DNA of 64,000 nucleotides from a virus, in the IMG/VR virus record IMGVR_UViG_3300032053_000019, positions 34,440 to 98,439 of that record, one strand, 5' to 3'. A program made the translations under genes and the position numbers. The notes under the pieces were generated by a model. That model did not search any database, was not told where the DNA came from, and was given only the letters and a program-made list of their open reading frames with translations. The first letter of the stretch is position 1; each line of letters begins with the position of its first letter. Positions 41,792-50,093 of the stretch are shown here, piece by piece.

Positions 41792-43510
41792 ATGTTTCTC
41801 AAACTAGAGAATATCAACTATATTATAAACCGACTCGAGGAGTCGGACAAAGCAATTAGTGGTGCAACTGCACGAGACCAACTCATGTGGGGCCAAACCA
41901 CGATGTTTGCCAATCTGGGAATTGCTAATAAGGAACTGATGAAGAAGGGCATGGAATTGTATGCCCAGACTATGGCAACACTCAAGACAGACATGATGTC
42001 CCTAATCTCAGATTATCAGAAGGGGTCACTGGACTATGCAGGGGCCATCACAAAGTTCAAGTCGGTCACTGGTGGTCATTACCAAACATTGTTCAAGGCG
42101 GGAGCAATCGCCATGGGCAATCCCTACTATGATGATCCTGCTATCGGATTGACCAAGCGGGATCTGTCGTTCATTCAAAAGGCACGGAACTTTGAAGGAA
42201 AGTTTTTCCGAAAGTTCCTGTTGGATATCAAGAACCCGGACTTCAAGCCCCGGTATGACTTTCAGACACGGGCTGGGTTCTATGCGGATTCGGGCAAGGC
42301 ACAATTCTTCAACGGAATGGTCAACGGGGCAGGAGACAATGTTGAGATTCACTGGGTGATGTCAGAGGCGGTCGAGGAACATTGTGATATCTGCCCAATC
42401 CTGGCCTCGAAGGTTTATACCTGGAAAACTTTGCCCACCACTCCCCGGGCGGGTGATACTCCTTGTCTATTCAATTGTAAGTGTGAACTCGAGATCGTCC
42501 CGAAGCAAGCCTCGGCGCCCACCGGGCAGAGTTTCAATCCATATACTCCAGGCTCAGGCACTCCGAAGGCGATGGAAGTACCTGGTCGATGGGCTCAGGT
42601 GACACGCGGTGGTGAAACGATGGTCGGGCAGTTATCAAAGGATATTGAGGACCTGTACCAGCAGATGTACAAGGCTCGGCAGATGATCACAGTGACCCAT
42701 GGAACGCCTGAAGCGAAGGAGTGGATTGCTTTACGTCGTGATCTCAATGCCCAGATCATTCAGAAGGCCGGATCGGCGAAAGTTCGAGTCACCCCTACAG
42801 TATCCGTCTTTCAACTGCAGAAGGCTTTGGAGACTGCAGTAGGCAAGAGTACCGGTAATCTTTTATCATTGGGAAACTTGGAGAATGAGATGGAGGTTGT
42901 TCTTCTTCGTGGTAATGTGTGGACAGTAGGAATGATAAAACTACAAGGTGCTAAGGCAACTGTGGTTACAGCTAAGGGAACTTCCTTTGTGGTAGATAAT
43001 CGTATCGACATTCTTTACAAGGTACGGGGACGATTGGATCCCAATGAAGGTGAGCAGGCCATCTTAACTAGGATGACAAAAGGAACTGGATTGACTGATG
43101 CCAAACCAGTCGGTGATGAGGCCCTGACGATACAGAAATTTCTAAACAAACAGAAGGCGTTTGAGAAGCCAGTTTACCGAGTTATCTGGCTAGAAACGGA
43201 AGCTGATGCTACAAAGTTTTTTGAACGGTACTTGGATCCGAATGGCCCAAAGGAACCAATTTCTATTCCTGCTTTGTCATCTTGGTCAGTAGACCCAACT
43301 AGAGTTTATGCGTATGGCAAAGGGGGATATACCACAGTTCGTTTTTCGATGACTGGGACAAGTCAGGGACAGAAAAAATTTGTTGATGTTTCTAGATGGT
43401 CCGTTTACCCCCAAGAGCAGGAAGTTCGAAATCTTTCTTCTTTCTCTGTTCCGATTGTGAAATCTTCGTATAATCCTGCCTTGGGATGGCAGATTGATTT
43501 AGGAGTTTAA
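41792..43510 (+). CDS. MuF-like head protein with C-terminal ADP-ribosyltransferase-like domain
   Basis: Residues ~1-240 are a Mu gpF / SPP1 gp7-type head morphogenesis domain ending in the cysteine pattern HCDICP...CLFNCKC. A middle domain (~330-420) is unassigned. The C-terminus (~440-572) carries the ART triad order: R463 (YRVIW), S497-W498-S499 in place of S-T-S, and E542-Q543-E544 as the ExE pair. MuF proteins with toxin tails are known in phages and can be injected with DNA. Target modification here is inferred. It lies directly downstream of the portal, as usual for MuF. Confidence 0.78.
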   Translation: MFLKLENINYIINRLEESDKAISGATARDQLMWGQTTMFANLGIANKELMKKGMELYAQTMATLKTDMMSLISDYQKGSLDYAGAITKFKSVTGGHYQTLFKAGAIAMGNPYYDDPAIGLTKRDLSFIQKARNFEGKFFRKFLLDIKNPDFKPRYDFQTRAGFYADSGKAQFFNGMVNGAGDNVEIHWVMSEAVEEHCDICPILASKVYTWKTLPTTPRAGDTPCLFNCKCELEIVPKQASAPTGQSFNPYTPGSGTPKAMEVPGRWAQVTRGGETMVGQLSKDIEDLYQQMYKARQMITVTHGTPEAKEWIALRRDLNAQIIQKAGSAKVRVTPTVSVFQLQKALETAVGKSTGNLLSLGNLENEMEVVLLRGNVWTVGMIKLQGAKATVVTAKGTSFVVDNRIDILYKVRGRLDPNEGEQAILTRMTKGTGLTDAKPVGDEALTIQKFLNKQKAFEKPVYRVIWLETEADATKFFERYLDPNGPKEPISIPALSSWSVDPTRVYAYGKGGYTTVRFSMTGTSQGQKKFVDVSRWSVYPQEQEVRNLSSFSVPIVKSSYNPALGWQIDLGV

Positions 43511-43512
43511 GA

Positions 43513-43719
43513 ATGAGTGGAACTATCTTCACTTTAAGTCCAAAGACAAAGCGCCTCCTGTTGAAGTCAATCTTCTTTGACCATCAGGAATTGTTGGATG
43601 TCTATCTGAAGTTTTACCAGGATGCACGTTCTAAGAATTCGGCAATTCCCCATGAAGTTGCCATGATCAAGTTTAGGGAACTCTATGATGAGACACCTAC
43701 TGGTTGGGTGAAGAAATGA
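43513..43719 (+). CDS. Hypothetical protein (68 aa)
   Basis: It starts two bases after the MuF gene stop, behind AGGAG. The protein is helical, with no recognised motif. Confidence 0.6.
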   Translation: MSGTIFTLSPKTKRLLLKSIFFDHQELLDVYLKFYQDARSKNSAIPHEVAMIKFRELYDETPTGWVKK

Positions 43720-43952
43720 AACAAGGTCGTCCAGTCAGAAGGTTTTGGGATCCCATCTTGGGTGGTGAACGAAAGTATCTGCGGATGTGTGCCCACTGTT
43801 CGGGCGAATGTAAAGTATCCATTCCTTATGATCAAAAGGAAGAGAACCTGAAAGGTTCAGTACAATGTGAACGGACGGGTTTTCAGTATACTCCTGGGTT
43901 GACCAATTCCCCTGAGAAAAAACTTGATTCTTTGGGGGCGTTTGCCTTATAA
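43716..43952 (+). CDS. Small Cys-rich protein (78 aa)
   Basis: ATG 43716 overlaps the previous stop. CAHCSGEC and a later C suggest a zinc knuckle. Its end overlaps promoter P3. Confidence 0.6.
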   Translation: MKQGRPVRRFWDPILGGERKYLRMCAHCSGECKVSIPYDQKEENLKGSVQCERTGFQYTPGLTNSPEKKLDSLGAFAL

Positions 43953-43953
43953 T
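43924..43953 (+). promoter_or_regulatory. Sigma-70-type promoter P3
   Basis: TTGATT (43924-43929) and TATAAT (43948-43953) are separated by 18 bp. Transcription would begin near 43960, immediately before the ribosome binding site of the gene at 43970, so the leader would be very short. Confidence 0.55.
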
Positions 43954-43969
43954 AAGTGTAGAGGTTGCG

Positions 43970-44380
43970 ATGCGATATTTCTTTGATGAACCAGTAGTGG
44001 TAATGACAAAGAAATCTCTCTACGATATCTACTTGGAAATGGAAGAGGCGAAGGCGGAGTGGTATCAGAAGGCCTTCGAACTTTTCCATGTGCCTTTCGT
44101 CACCGATGTTTATATGCCCCCAGTCACCTTCATGTTGGCCTACTGCATTGATCGTGCACGAGGAACTATGGCCTGGGGTAACTGGTTGAGGATTCCTTTT
44201 AACTATCACGTCGGCCCCGATCTGAGGGATGATCAAGTTCTCCTGTCGGGTCCGATTGTGGACTTTGGTTGGGGACTCCTTGCAGGGACTACTCCGATCA
44301 AACCGCCGCGCTTCAAACTAATCGAGGAAGCCGTGTTGGAGAAGATTAATGAGATGCCACCTTTGCCGCCCGTATCGTAA
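43970..44380 (+). CDS. Hypothetical protein (136 aa)
   Basis: ATG 43970 follows GAGG. The N-terminal half is helical, then a Gly/Trp/Pro-rich second half. No motif was recognised. It is first behind promoter P3. Confidence 0.6.
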   Translation: MRYFFDEPVVVMTKKSLYDIYLEMEEAKAEWYQKAFELFHVPFVTDVYMPPVTFMLAYCIDRARGTMAWGNWLRIPFNYHVGPDLRDDQVLLSGPIVDFGWGLLAGTTPIKPPRFKLIEEAVLEKINEMPPLPPVS

Positions 44381-44428
44381 AGCATGTAAAACCTCCTTGA
44401 AAACCTATCCCGCCGCGGCCCATGGCAT

Positions 44429-44469
44429 CCAGACAATCTGGCCCACCTTCAACACGGCTTCCGTTTTTA
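44429..44469 (+). terminator. Weak hairpins with T-run, possible terminator
   Basis: The 105-base gap 44381-44485 contains CCAGA/TCTGG (44429-44441, loop CAA) and ACGG/CCGT (44454-44464, loop CTT), the latter followed by TTTTTA. The stems are short, so termination would be partial. Nothing else is recognisable in this gap. Confidence 0.3.
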
Positions 44470-44485
44470 TCTATGAGGAGTGAAC

Positions 44486-44569
44486 ATGGTCAAGCGTTTT
44501 CTTCAATGGATTTGGAAATGCCTGAGTATGGCACTAGATACTCCCGACGACGGATGTGGTTGGGGATGA
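44486..44569 (+). CDS. Very small protein (27 aa)
   Basis: ATG 44486 has GAGGAG at a good distance. The N-terminal half is amphipathic and Trp-rich (RFLQWIWKCL), the tail Gly/Asp-rich. It may be a small membrane-associated peptide; only the start signal supports it. Confidence 0.4.
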   Translation: MVKRFLQWIWKCLSMALDTPDDGCGWG

Positions 44570-44582
44570 AGGAGGAGTATAA

Positions 44583-44831
44583 GTGAGCAATGGTAAGTGG
44601 GTCTATCGTGTCACTATTCTTAACAACCAACATCTTGGACCAATGGGTCTTGAGGCGTCGGTGATCAGGACACGAGTGCATGAGACACACCGCTTAGCAA
44701 TGGCCTGGGCGAAGGAACAGCAAGATATCCACTGCAGTCGATCGTATCGTTACTATGAGATCAGAGGCAGTGGTCTGACCGATCTGGGACCTATAGGCAT
44801 TGAAGTCCAACGAGAAAGGATTCACCAGTGA
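44583..44831 (+). CDS. Hypothetical protein (82 aa, GTG start)
   Basis: GTG 44583 lies behind AAGGAGG. Alpha/beta in composition with no recognised family. It overlaps the start of the next gene. Confidence 0.6.
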   Translation: MSNGKWVYRVTILNNQHLGPMGLEASVIRTRVHETHRLAMAWAKEQQDIHCSRSYRYYEIRGSGLTDLGPIGIEVQRERIHQ

Positions 44832-45133
44832 AAGAAAAGAAAAGACCGCTGACTGATCGTCAGGCTGATCTTAAGGCTCGGATGGAACGACTGAGGAGTA
44901 AGAATTATCCAACTTCGGCCCAGTCGTCCTTCAAGAGTCTTGATCAGCAAGCACAGGAAGTGACTGAGAAGGTTGAAGTCGTCCTGACCTTCCCGGATCT
45001 TATGATGATCCTGACCGGAGCAATGTCTCCCTTCATCAATCAACTCAACCGTATGACCAAAGAGGTGGAGGAGTTGAAGGAGATCACTGTCCGGTATGCC
45101 GATGAAGTTCGTAAGTTAAGAAAGAAACACTGA
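44828..45133 (+). CDS. Hypothetical coiled-coil protein (101 aa)
   Basis: GTG 44828 overlaps the preceding stop. The N-terminus is basic and the C-terminal 35 residues (MTKEVEELKEITVRYADEVRKL in part) form a heptad-type helix. Function is unknown. A structured noncoding region follows. Confidence 0.6.
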   Translation: MKEKKRPLTDRQADLKARMERLRSKNYPTSAQSSFKSLDQQAQEVTEKVEVVLTFPDLMMILTGAMSPFINQLNRMTKEVEELKEITVRYADEVRKLRKKH

Positions 45134-45141
45134 TGTATATA

Positions 45142-45393
45142 AACCCATTCTTACGTCGCGAATCTCCGAACCGCCGGGGAGTACGGAGTGGGTTATTCTG
45201 CCACGCATCTGCGGCCACTTCTCAGCAATGGGGAGATGGGTGTCGTGGTAATTATATTGTTGTGGCATCATCGCTGGGTGTGGTGAGCCAGGAGGTTTCC
45301 TGGTGCGGTAAAAGCCCAGAGGGGTCCGGACCTCAATGGGGGCCGCTTCCTTTCGGTCCTCACGTAGTCCGGATAGGTTCGGACCCCGTTTTT
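45142..45393 (+). ncRNA. Candidate structured noncoding RNA
   Basis: The 336-base gap 45134-45469 has no convincing gene but many nested stems. AACCCATTC (45142-45150) pairs with GAGTGGGTT (45186-45194), enclosing a smaller CTCC/GGAG stem. CCACG (45201) pairs with CGTGG (45244), enclosing CATCT/AGATG. CTGGG (45274) pairs with CCCAG (45315), enclosing the perfect CCAGGA-GGTT-TCCTGG. The run ends with a terminator hairpin at 45321-45387 and a T-run. Stem order, GC richness and the terminator suggest a discrete RNA of about 250 nt. No known class was recognised; there is no tRNA-like T-loop. Confidence 0.5.
45321..45393 (+). terminator. Intrinsic terminator of the structured RNA
   Basis: GGGGTCCGGA (45321-45330) pairs with TTCGGACCCC (45378-45387) over 10 bp including one G-T, followed by GTTTTT. 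The 47-base loop is long, but CCGGAC palindromes inside allow a compact fold. Confidence 0.5.
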
Positions 45394-45469
45394 GATCACG
45401 ATGGCTGGCCAGACGAAGGGGTTAGTCCCAAGGTAATGCCAGCTTTTAATATCTTACAAGGAGTATGAG

Positions 45470-45712
45470 ATGAAAAGAAAGTTTGTGAATGGTGACAAAG
45501 TTTTCGTGACCATGGCCTACGATGGCAACACAGCGATTAAAGGCAAGGTGGGTACGATCTGCAATGACAAGGCTGACTATCATATGGATCGTAGTGACCA
45601 TGCCATCTATGGGGTGAAGTTCAGAGTGAATGTTGGTGGACATGATTGTGGTAAAACTTGTACGGATGGGCATGGATGGAAAATTCCCACGACCCATCTT
45701 CAGTTTGCTTGA
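45470..45712 (+). CDS. Hypothetical beta-rich protein (80 aa)
   Basis: ATG 45470 is behind AAGGAG. The sequence (KFVNGDKVFV...GKVGTIC) looks like a small SH3-like barrel. A later CGKTCTDGHGW could bind metal. No family was recognised. Confidence 0.6.
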   Translation: MKRKFVNGDKVFVTMAYDGNTAIKGKVGTICNDKADYHMDRSDHAIYGVKFRVNVGGHDCGKTCTDGHGWKIPTTHLQFA

Positions 45713-45714
45713 TC

Positions 45715-45945
45715 ATGCGGTACCAACTTAGAGAGCGAACCAAGATCGGGACAATACGATTAGTCTTCCGATTCGTTTGGTTCCCACGTAAACTCAATGG
45801 TGAATGGCGTTGGTTCGAATGGGCCTGGATCAAGCAGGAGTGGATTTCTGTTGACGCACCATTCATTCGTAGTGAGTATTGGGACTGGGTTGCCTGGGTT
45901 AACATGGGGGTTCCTGGGAATGAACTTCGCGTAGATGAATACTGA
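45715..45945 (+). CDS. Trp-rich hypothetical protein (76 aa)
   Basis: ATG 45715 is part of a TGATCATG junction with the previous stop. Eight or more tryptophans (EWRWFEWAW, EYWDWVAW) make it unusual. Function is unknown. Confidence 0.55.
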   Translation: MRYQLRERTKIGTIRLVFRFVWFPRKLNGEWRWFEWAWIKQEWISVDAPFIRSEYWDWVAWVNMGVPGNELRVDEY

Positions 45946-46150
45946 TCGTGACTACCGAACTTGTGGTTGGGCAAAGGAAGGAACAACCTATTGTGCACTT
46001 CATAAGGGACCAGTGGATGTGGCCCATTGCTATCACTGCGGTACCTGGGGAAAGTACTTCGTTAAACGATCGGAGTTGAACAATGACAGTCGACGAGATG
46101 ATCGAAGTTCTGAAGGATCAGATGGTCAAGGCAACGGGAGTTCCTGCTGA
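45935..46150 (+). CDS. Small Cys-rich protein (71 aa)
   Basis: The start overlaps the previous gene. TCGWAKEGTTYC and CYHCG suggest a zinc site. The C-terminal ~22 residues are low-complexity and overlap the next gene in another frame, so the tail may be incidental. Confidence 0.5.
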   Translation: MNTDRDYRTCGWAKEGTTYCALHKGPVDVAHCYHCGTWGKYFVKRSELNNDSRRDDRSSEGSDGQGNGSSC

Positions 46151-46292
46151 ACGATTGATCCTGATCTCAAAGTGTCACGAGGCGGCAGTCTTGAAGTTGA
46201 AAAGTCAGAACGAACAAGGATACATATATGTCTGCGGTCTGTGTATGGAACCGATCTCAGCAATTGTATGTAAGATAGGGAGAGTGAATTGA
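46083..46292 (+). CDS. Hypothetical protein (69 aa)
   Basis: ATG 46083 is behind GGAG and overlaps the previous gene by 68 bases. The N-terminus is helical and acidic, with a C-terminal CGLCMEP cysteine pair. Its stop overlaps the TTG start of the next gene. Confidence 0.5.
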   Translation: MTVDEMIEVLKDQMVKATGVPAERLILISKCHEAAVLKLKSQNEQGYIYVCGLCMEPISAIVCKIGRVN

Positions 46293-46819
46293 ACAAGATA
46301 CTTATCGGGGCGTTATGTGCCTTTATGATCATAGCGGCTATTGTGGGGTACCAGTCAGGAGTGAAGTCGGGGGAGGCGAAGCAGGTCGCCGTGTTCAAGA
46401 CTCTGTCTCCATTGTTTCTGACTGCACGGGCAGGGGGCGCGAATGACTTCACCGTCTATAAGGGCGCGAAGTATGAGATGCTTCGGGTCGTATTCAAGGA
46501 TGGTGCGTGGTATCAGGTGACCTCTCTGCACCCGGTCAAGATCCGAACCTCTGCGGAAGACATCAACCAGACAGTGCGGGTAGTGTTTCTTCGTACGCTG
46601 GGCGATGTAACTCGGATCGTGCACAATCATTTTCTTAAGGAGGAATTGCCGCACTCCTTTACCGAAGGCAATCAGACATACGAGATAGTTGATGCTGACC
46701 CGTATGTCTTTTCCAAAGCTGACAAGGATGAACTTGCCAACCTCCGGGCTCTTGGGTTCACTGGGGAGTGGTGCATCTTCGTCGGTGGTAAGTTGATCAA
46801 GTATGAGGAGGAGAAATGA
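46289..46819 (+). CDS. Membrane-anchored hypothetical protein (176 aa)
   Basis: TTG 46289 is the only start giving the full hydrophobic N-terminus (ILIGALCAFMIIAAIVG), an uncleaved anchor or signal. The rest is soluble and probably periplasmic or extracytoplasmic. It overlaps the amidase gene, so the two may act together in lysis. No domain was recognised. Confidence 0.6.
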   Translation: MNKILIGALCAFMIIAAIVGYQSGVKSGEAKQVAVFKTLSPLFLTARAGGANDFTVYKGAKYEMLRVVFKDGAWYQVTSLHPVKIRTSAEDINQTVRVVFLRTLGDVTRIVHNHFLKEELPHSFTEGNQTYEIVDADPYVFSKADKDELANLRALGFTGEWCIFVGGKLIKYEEEK

Positions 46820-47388
46820 AAAAGATAGTGATTGATCCTGGGCATGGTGGAGTGGACTCTGGGGCGGTGAGTGATGATCTGCCTGGTGTCTATGAGAAGA
46901 CGTTTGCGCTGGATATCTCAAGACGCCTGAAGTGCCTGTTGGAACTGACTGGAAGGTTTGAGATCCGACTAACTAGGATAGCGGATGCTTTCGTTTCGTT
47001 GGATGACCGGTGCAAGATCGCGAACGATTGGGGGGCAGACCTTTTTGTCTCCATCCATCACAACGCACGCTTCAGTGAGCAACCGGGCATCGAGATCGAG
47101 ACCTGGTACCTCACCGGACTTCCTCCTTCTGCCTTTTCGTTCAGGGCCGCTGATCTGATTCAGAAGGGTCTGATCTTTGGCCTGAAGAAGCAAGGCGAGG
47201 CGGTGATTGATCGTGGTATCAAGCAGGCAAACTTCGCCGTCCTTCGGAGAACGAAGATGCCAGCCGTACTAACGGAACTCGGCTTTATAACGGACAAAGC
47301 AGAGGGGGAATGGTTATCTGAATCATTGAATAGGGGAGTCCTCGCAGAACTCCTGATGACCAGCATAGACGAAGCATTCGTAGTTTGA
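46816..47388 (+). CDS. N-acetylmuramoyl-L-alanine amidase (endolysin)
   Basis: The 190-residue Amidase_3 protein shows the zinc ligands in order: DPGHGG (H10), a Glu after the first helix (YEKTFALDI), and SIHHNA. The catalytic Glu is in LTELGF. The enzyme cuts the amide between muramic acid and the stem peptide. It has no signal peptide or cell-wall-binding domain, so it would need a holin for release. Confidence 0.9.
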   Translation: MKKIVIDPGHGGVDSGAVSDDLPGVYEKTFALDISRRLKCLLELTGRFEIRLTRIADAFVSLDDRCKIANDWGADLFVSIHHNARFSEQPGIEIETWYLTGLPPSAFSFRAADLIQKGLIFGLKKQGEAVIDRGIKQANFAVLRRTKMPAVLTELGFITDKAEGEWLSESLNRGVLAELLMTSIDEAFVV

Positions 47389-47393
47389 TCGGT

Positions 47394-47606
47394 ATGAGTC
47401 TCACCGAGAAGGAGCGCAAGATTGCCGAAGGCATACTTTATTATCTTGAGATCGGCTCGTCGTGGTGCTTCATCACGAAACAATATCATCCAATTGACCG
47501 CCGCGAACTAGAGCGGTTGGTCGCACTTTATAAGGAGGAGCAACAGAATGTCAGGAACAGCATGGTCGGAAGCGGAACTAGCATATCTTCTGAAAAGGGC
47601 GGTTGA
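47394..47606 (+). CDS. Hypothetical protein (70 aa)
   Basis: ATG 47394 is chosen over TTG 47385. The first 50 residues are charged and helical. The last 20 overlap the next gene by 59 bases and are low-complexity. Confidence 0.45.
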   Translation: MSLTEKERKIAEGILYYLEIGSSWCFITKQYHPIDRRELERLVALYKEEQQNVRNSMVGSGTSISSEKGG

Positions 47607-48675
47607 TGATAACCAACCTATTCGGACGGTAGTTGACGAGATTAACCAAAAGTTTGCAGGTGCTCATCGTACCTACCATGGTGCCAAGTCAGTCTTGTGG
47701 GCCCATAGTGTGTGCCTTGAAGAACTAAGAGGCAACCGCATGAAGAAACGTGAGTCAATGATCATGGAGTCAAGGGAGAAAGCAAAGTTGAGAAACGAAG
47801 GACAACATGCCCTGCCTGTGCCCGATTCTCCTCCACCGAAACTTTCGGAAGCCGAGCTTCGCAAGCAACTGAGTGAGAAGGGATATAAGGTTGAGAAACT
47901 CTCGCCTGACAAGATGGACTTGAAGATTGATGTCAGTCACCTCTTCTCCGGGAACAAGATGAAGTTCGCCGTGATCAGTTGTACTCAACTCGGATCGAAG
48001 TATCAGCAGATAACTCACCTTCGGAGTTTCTACCGATACATTCAGGATCAAGGCATCAAGGTGGTCTTCCACTGCGGTGATATGGTCGATGGAATCAATG
48101 TTTACACCGGACAGGAATACGAACTATTTCTTCATGGTGAGAAGGCTCAAGGTGACTACTGCGTTGAGCATTATCCCAAGATGGAGGATGGTGGCAAGAC
48201 GTTGGTCATCGCTGGGAACCATGACTACTCGTTCATGAAGGAAGCCGGGTGTGACATCGTGGAGCGAATCTCTGAACGTCGGCCAGACATTGAGTATCTT
48301 GGAGCGTTCGGTGCCTTCCCGAAGACAGACTACTTGTCAATCTATCTTCAGCATGGTGGAGGCGGAATGGCCTATGCTCGATCCTATAAGATGCAGAAAC
48401 TCATTGAGCAGATGGCGCCTGAGATCAAACCTGATCTGTACTTCCTGGGGCATTGGCACACGACCTGTGCTTTGTTCGAGTACCGAAACGTCACGGCGTT
48501 CCTGATGGGATGTTTCCAATCGCAGACGCCGCACCTACGGCGGTTCGGATTGTATCCCGAGATCGGTGGCTTGATCATGGAAGTAACGATCAACGAGAAG
48601 ACACGAAAGCAAACCCTAGCGGACATGAAGTTCGAGTGGGTTCCGTTTTACATTCCCATTGAGAATGACTATTAG
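47548..48675 (+). CDS. Metallophosphoesterase with Myb-like N-terminus and altered metal motif
   Basis: Residues ~5-50 (WSEAELAYLLKRA) look like a SANT/Myb-type helical domain. Residues ~135-375 are a calcineurin-like fold with GD (CGDMVDG), GNHD and GHWH. The first motif, usually DxH, reads SCTQLGS, so both the expected Asp and His are changed. Activity may be lost or depend on one metal. AAGGAGG precedes ATG 47548. Confidence 0.8.
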   Translation: MSGTAWSEAELAYLLKRAVDDNQPIRTVVDEINQKFAGAHRTYHGAKSVLWAHSVCLEELRGNRMKKRESMIMESREKAKLRNEGQHALPVPDSPPPKLSEAELRKQLSEKGYKVEKLSPDKMDLKIDVSHLFSGNKMKFAVISCTQLGSKYQQITHLRSFYRYIQDQGIKVVFHCGDMVDGINVYTGQEYELFLHGEKAQGDYCVEHYPKMEDGGKTLVIAGNHDYSFMKEAGCDIVERISERRPDIEYLGAFGAFPKTDYLSIYLQHGGGGMAYARSYKMQKLIEQMAPEIKPDLYFLGHWHTTCALFEYRNVTAFLMGCFQSQTPHLRRFGLYPEIGGLIMEVTINEKTRKQTLADMKFEWVPFYIPIENDY

Positions 48676-48687
48676 AAAGGAGCAAAC

Positions 48688-48927
48688 ATGGCAAAGATTA
48701 TCGTGAAGTTTAACGATGGTACTCCCGACTATGAGTACCAGGATGACATCGAACTTGAGAAGGCGAAGACATACGCCCACTCCATGACGACAGGTCGAGG
48801 CATTCGGATCCCGGTCGATGGCAAGTTGGTTTACAAGACAGTGACCCAGATCGACAAAGTGGAAGTTATCCCAACTGCCGGAGAGCAGGAAACCCGCCCA
48901 CTGAATGAGCGCCGGCGGAGATCCTAA
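48688..48927 (+). CDS. Hypothetical protein (79 aa)
   Basis: ATG 48688 is behind AAAGGAG. Beta-rich, with an Arg-rich tail (NERRRRS). No family was recognised. Confidence 0.6.
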   Translation: MAKIIVKFNDGTPDYEYQDDIELEKAKTYAHSMTTGRGIRIPVDGKLVYKTVTQIDKVEVIPTAGEQETRPLNERRRRS

Positions 48928-49352
48928 TGCGTGGAGTCACCTTTGATCGTTGCGCCAAGCAACGAGTTGTCGCTTTGTTGATCAAGGGTGAGAAGGTCTG
49001 GTATGGCACTAACTGGTGTGAAAAGGAGCATGATTGTTGTCCACGAGGCAATCTGCCCACTGGTGTTGGATATGAACTTTGCCGAACTGAGTGTCGTCAG
49101 AGGTGCCATGCCGAAGTTGATGTCTTGATCAAGGCAGACGATCAGGCACGAGGTGGGGAACTGATCCTTTTTGGACATGACCACTTTTGTGAGCATTGTA
49201 TTGACATGATGAAACGGTACGGAGTTATCCATTGGGAAATCTTCGGAGGTAAACATGAGAACAACGAGTCAACAAAAATGGAGTCGGAAGTTCCAGAAAG
49301 AGCGGAGAAAGTGGAACCAGGAACATCCCAACGAGGCGTTGCTACTCCGTAA
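48927..49352 (+). CDS. Cytidine/deoxycytidylate deaminase-like protein
   Basis: H61-A-E63 and C88-x-x-C91 (CHAEVD, then FCEHC) form the zinc-dependent deaminase signature. An extra N-terminal CEKEHDCCPRG resembles the second zinc site of dCMP deaminases. Such enzymes make dUMP for thymidylate synthase, which would feed ThyX. The sequence is divergent and the C-terminal 30 residues overlap the next gene. ATG overlaps the previous stop. Confidence 0.65.
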   Translation: MRGVTFDRCAKQRVVALLIKGEKVWYGTNWCEKEHDCCPRGNLPTGVGYELCRTECRQRCHAEVDVLIKADDQARGGELILFGHDHFCEHCIDMMKRYGVIHWEIFGGKHENNESTKMESEVPERAEKVEPGTSQRGVATP

Positions 49353-49587
49353 CATTCGAGAGGCCAAACGAAAGGAACGCGCCAACGCCAAGGAACTTCG
49401 TGCAAAGGTCCGAGTGGAAAAGAAAAAGTTGAGAGCACTGAAGGCGAAGGAACGAAAGTTAGAAGAGTACCGAAACAATCCGAGGAAGTTTCTGCGGCGT
49501 ATGGCACCTTGGTTGAAGTTACCAGAAAAGTCAAAGACGAAGGCCGATCTGGTAAAGGCACTGGAGAAGGAGACGAAGGATGCCTAA
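49255..49587 (+). CDS. Highly basic helical protein (110 aa)
   Basis: ATG 49255 has GGAGG upstream, although it lies 98 bases inside the previous gene. The product is mostly Lys/Arg/Glu/Ala in a long helix (KVRVEKKKLRALKAKERKLEE) and likely binds nucleic acid or forms a coiled coil. It ends with a SAP-like KSKTKADLVKAL. Confidence 0.6.
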   Translation: MRTTSQQKWSRKFQKERRKWNQEHPNEALLLRNIREAKRKERANAKELRAKVRVEKKKLRALKAKERKLEEYRNNPRKFLRRMAPWLKLPEKSKTKADLVKALEKETKDA

Positions 49588-49909
49588 CGAAAAACCAATC
49601 GTTATGGATGATGAGCCCATCCACCTATACTTCGGCCTGTCGTATGCTCACTATCTAGTTCTACCACGGACGGCTCTGCAGTCAATGCCTATTGAATGGC
49701 AACGACGTTTTGTGGACTGCCTTCGAGAACTGGGTGACGAGATTGAGATCGGACCTGAGTGGCCACTTGCTTATTGGGTAACTCTGAAACATTTGGGTAC
49801 TAGGCGGTATGCCTCACTGGCAAAGAATGAACCTCTGCCTGCCTATGATAAAGGACGGGCACGAGTTGAACTGAATAGTGAAAGGAAGAAACGTGAGAAC
49901 AAGAAGTGA
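49580..49909 (+). CDS. Hypothetical protein (109 aa)
   Basis: The start overlaps the previous stop region. Alpha/beta with a basic tail (RKKRENKK). No family was recognised. Confidence 0.6.
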   Translation: MPNEKPIVMDDEPIHLYFGLSYAHYLVLPRTALQSMPIEWQRRFVDCLRELGDEIEIGPEWPLAYWVTLKHLGTRRYASLAKNEPLPAYDKGRARVELNSERKKRENKK

Positions 49910-50093
49910 GATTGAGTTGGCGGGAAACCCTGTGAATATGAACGAGCAGTGGAAACCGGAGTCGCAGGCGGTCGTACTTCAGCAACTTCAGTTGGAGACT
50001 CTCTTGGATATACGGGATCTATTGACTTTACTTCAACCAACGATGGTGGATATGTTAAGGAAACATCATATGGTGGGGGTGTTTCCACTATGA
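49893..50093 (+). CDS. Hypothetical protein (66 aa, GTG start)
   Basis: GTG 49893 follows AAGGAAG. ATG 49938 is the alternative. The central part is a Leu/Gln-rich helix (VVLQQLQLETLLDIRDLLTL). It overlaps both neighbours. Confidence 0.45.
   Translation: MRTRSEIELAGNPVNMNEQWKPESQAVVLQQLQLETLLDIRDLLTLLQPTMVDMLRKHHMVGVFPL

Noticed and set aside
45133-45468. 111-residue frame in the structured region
   Set aside because: Ser/Gly/Pro/Cys-rich content unlike neighbouring genes, contains strong nested stems and a terminator, and lacks a ribosome binding site.
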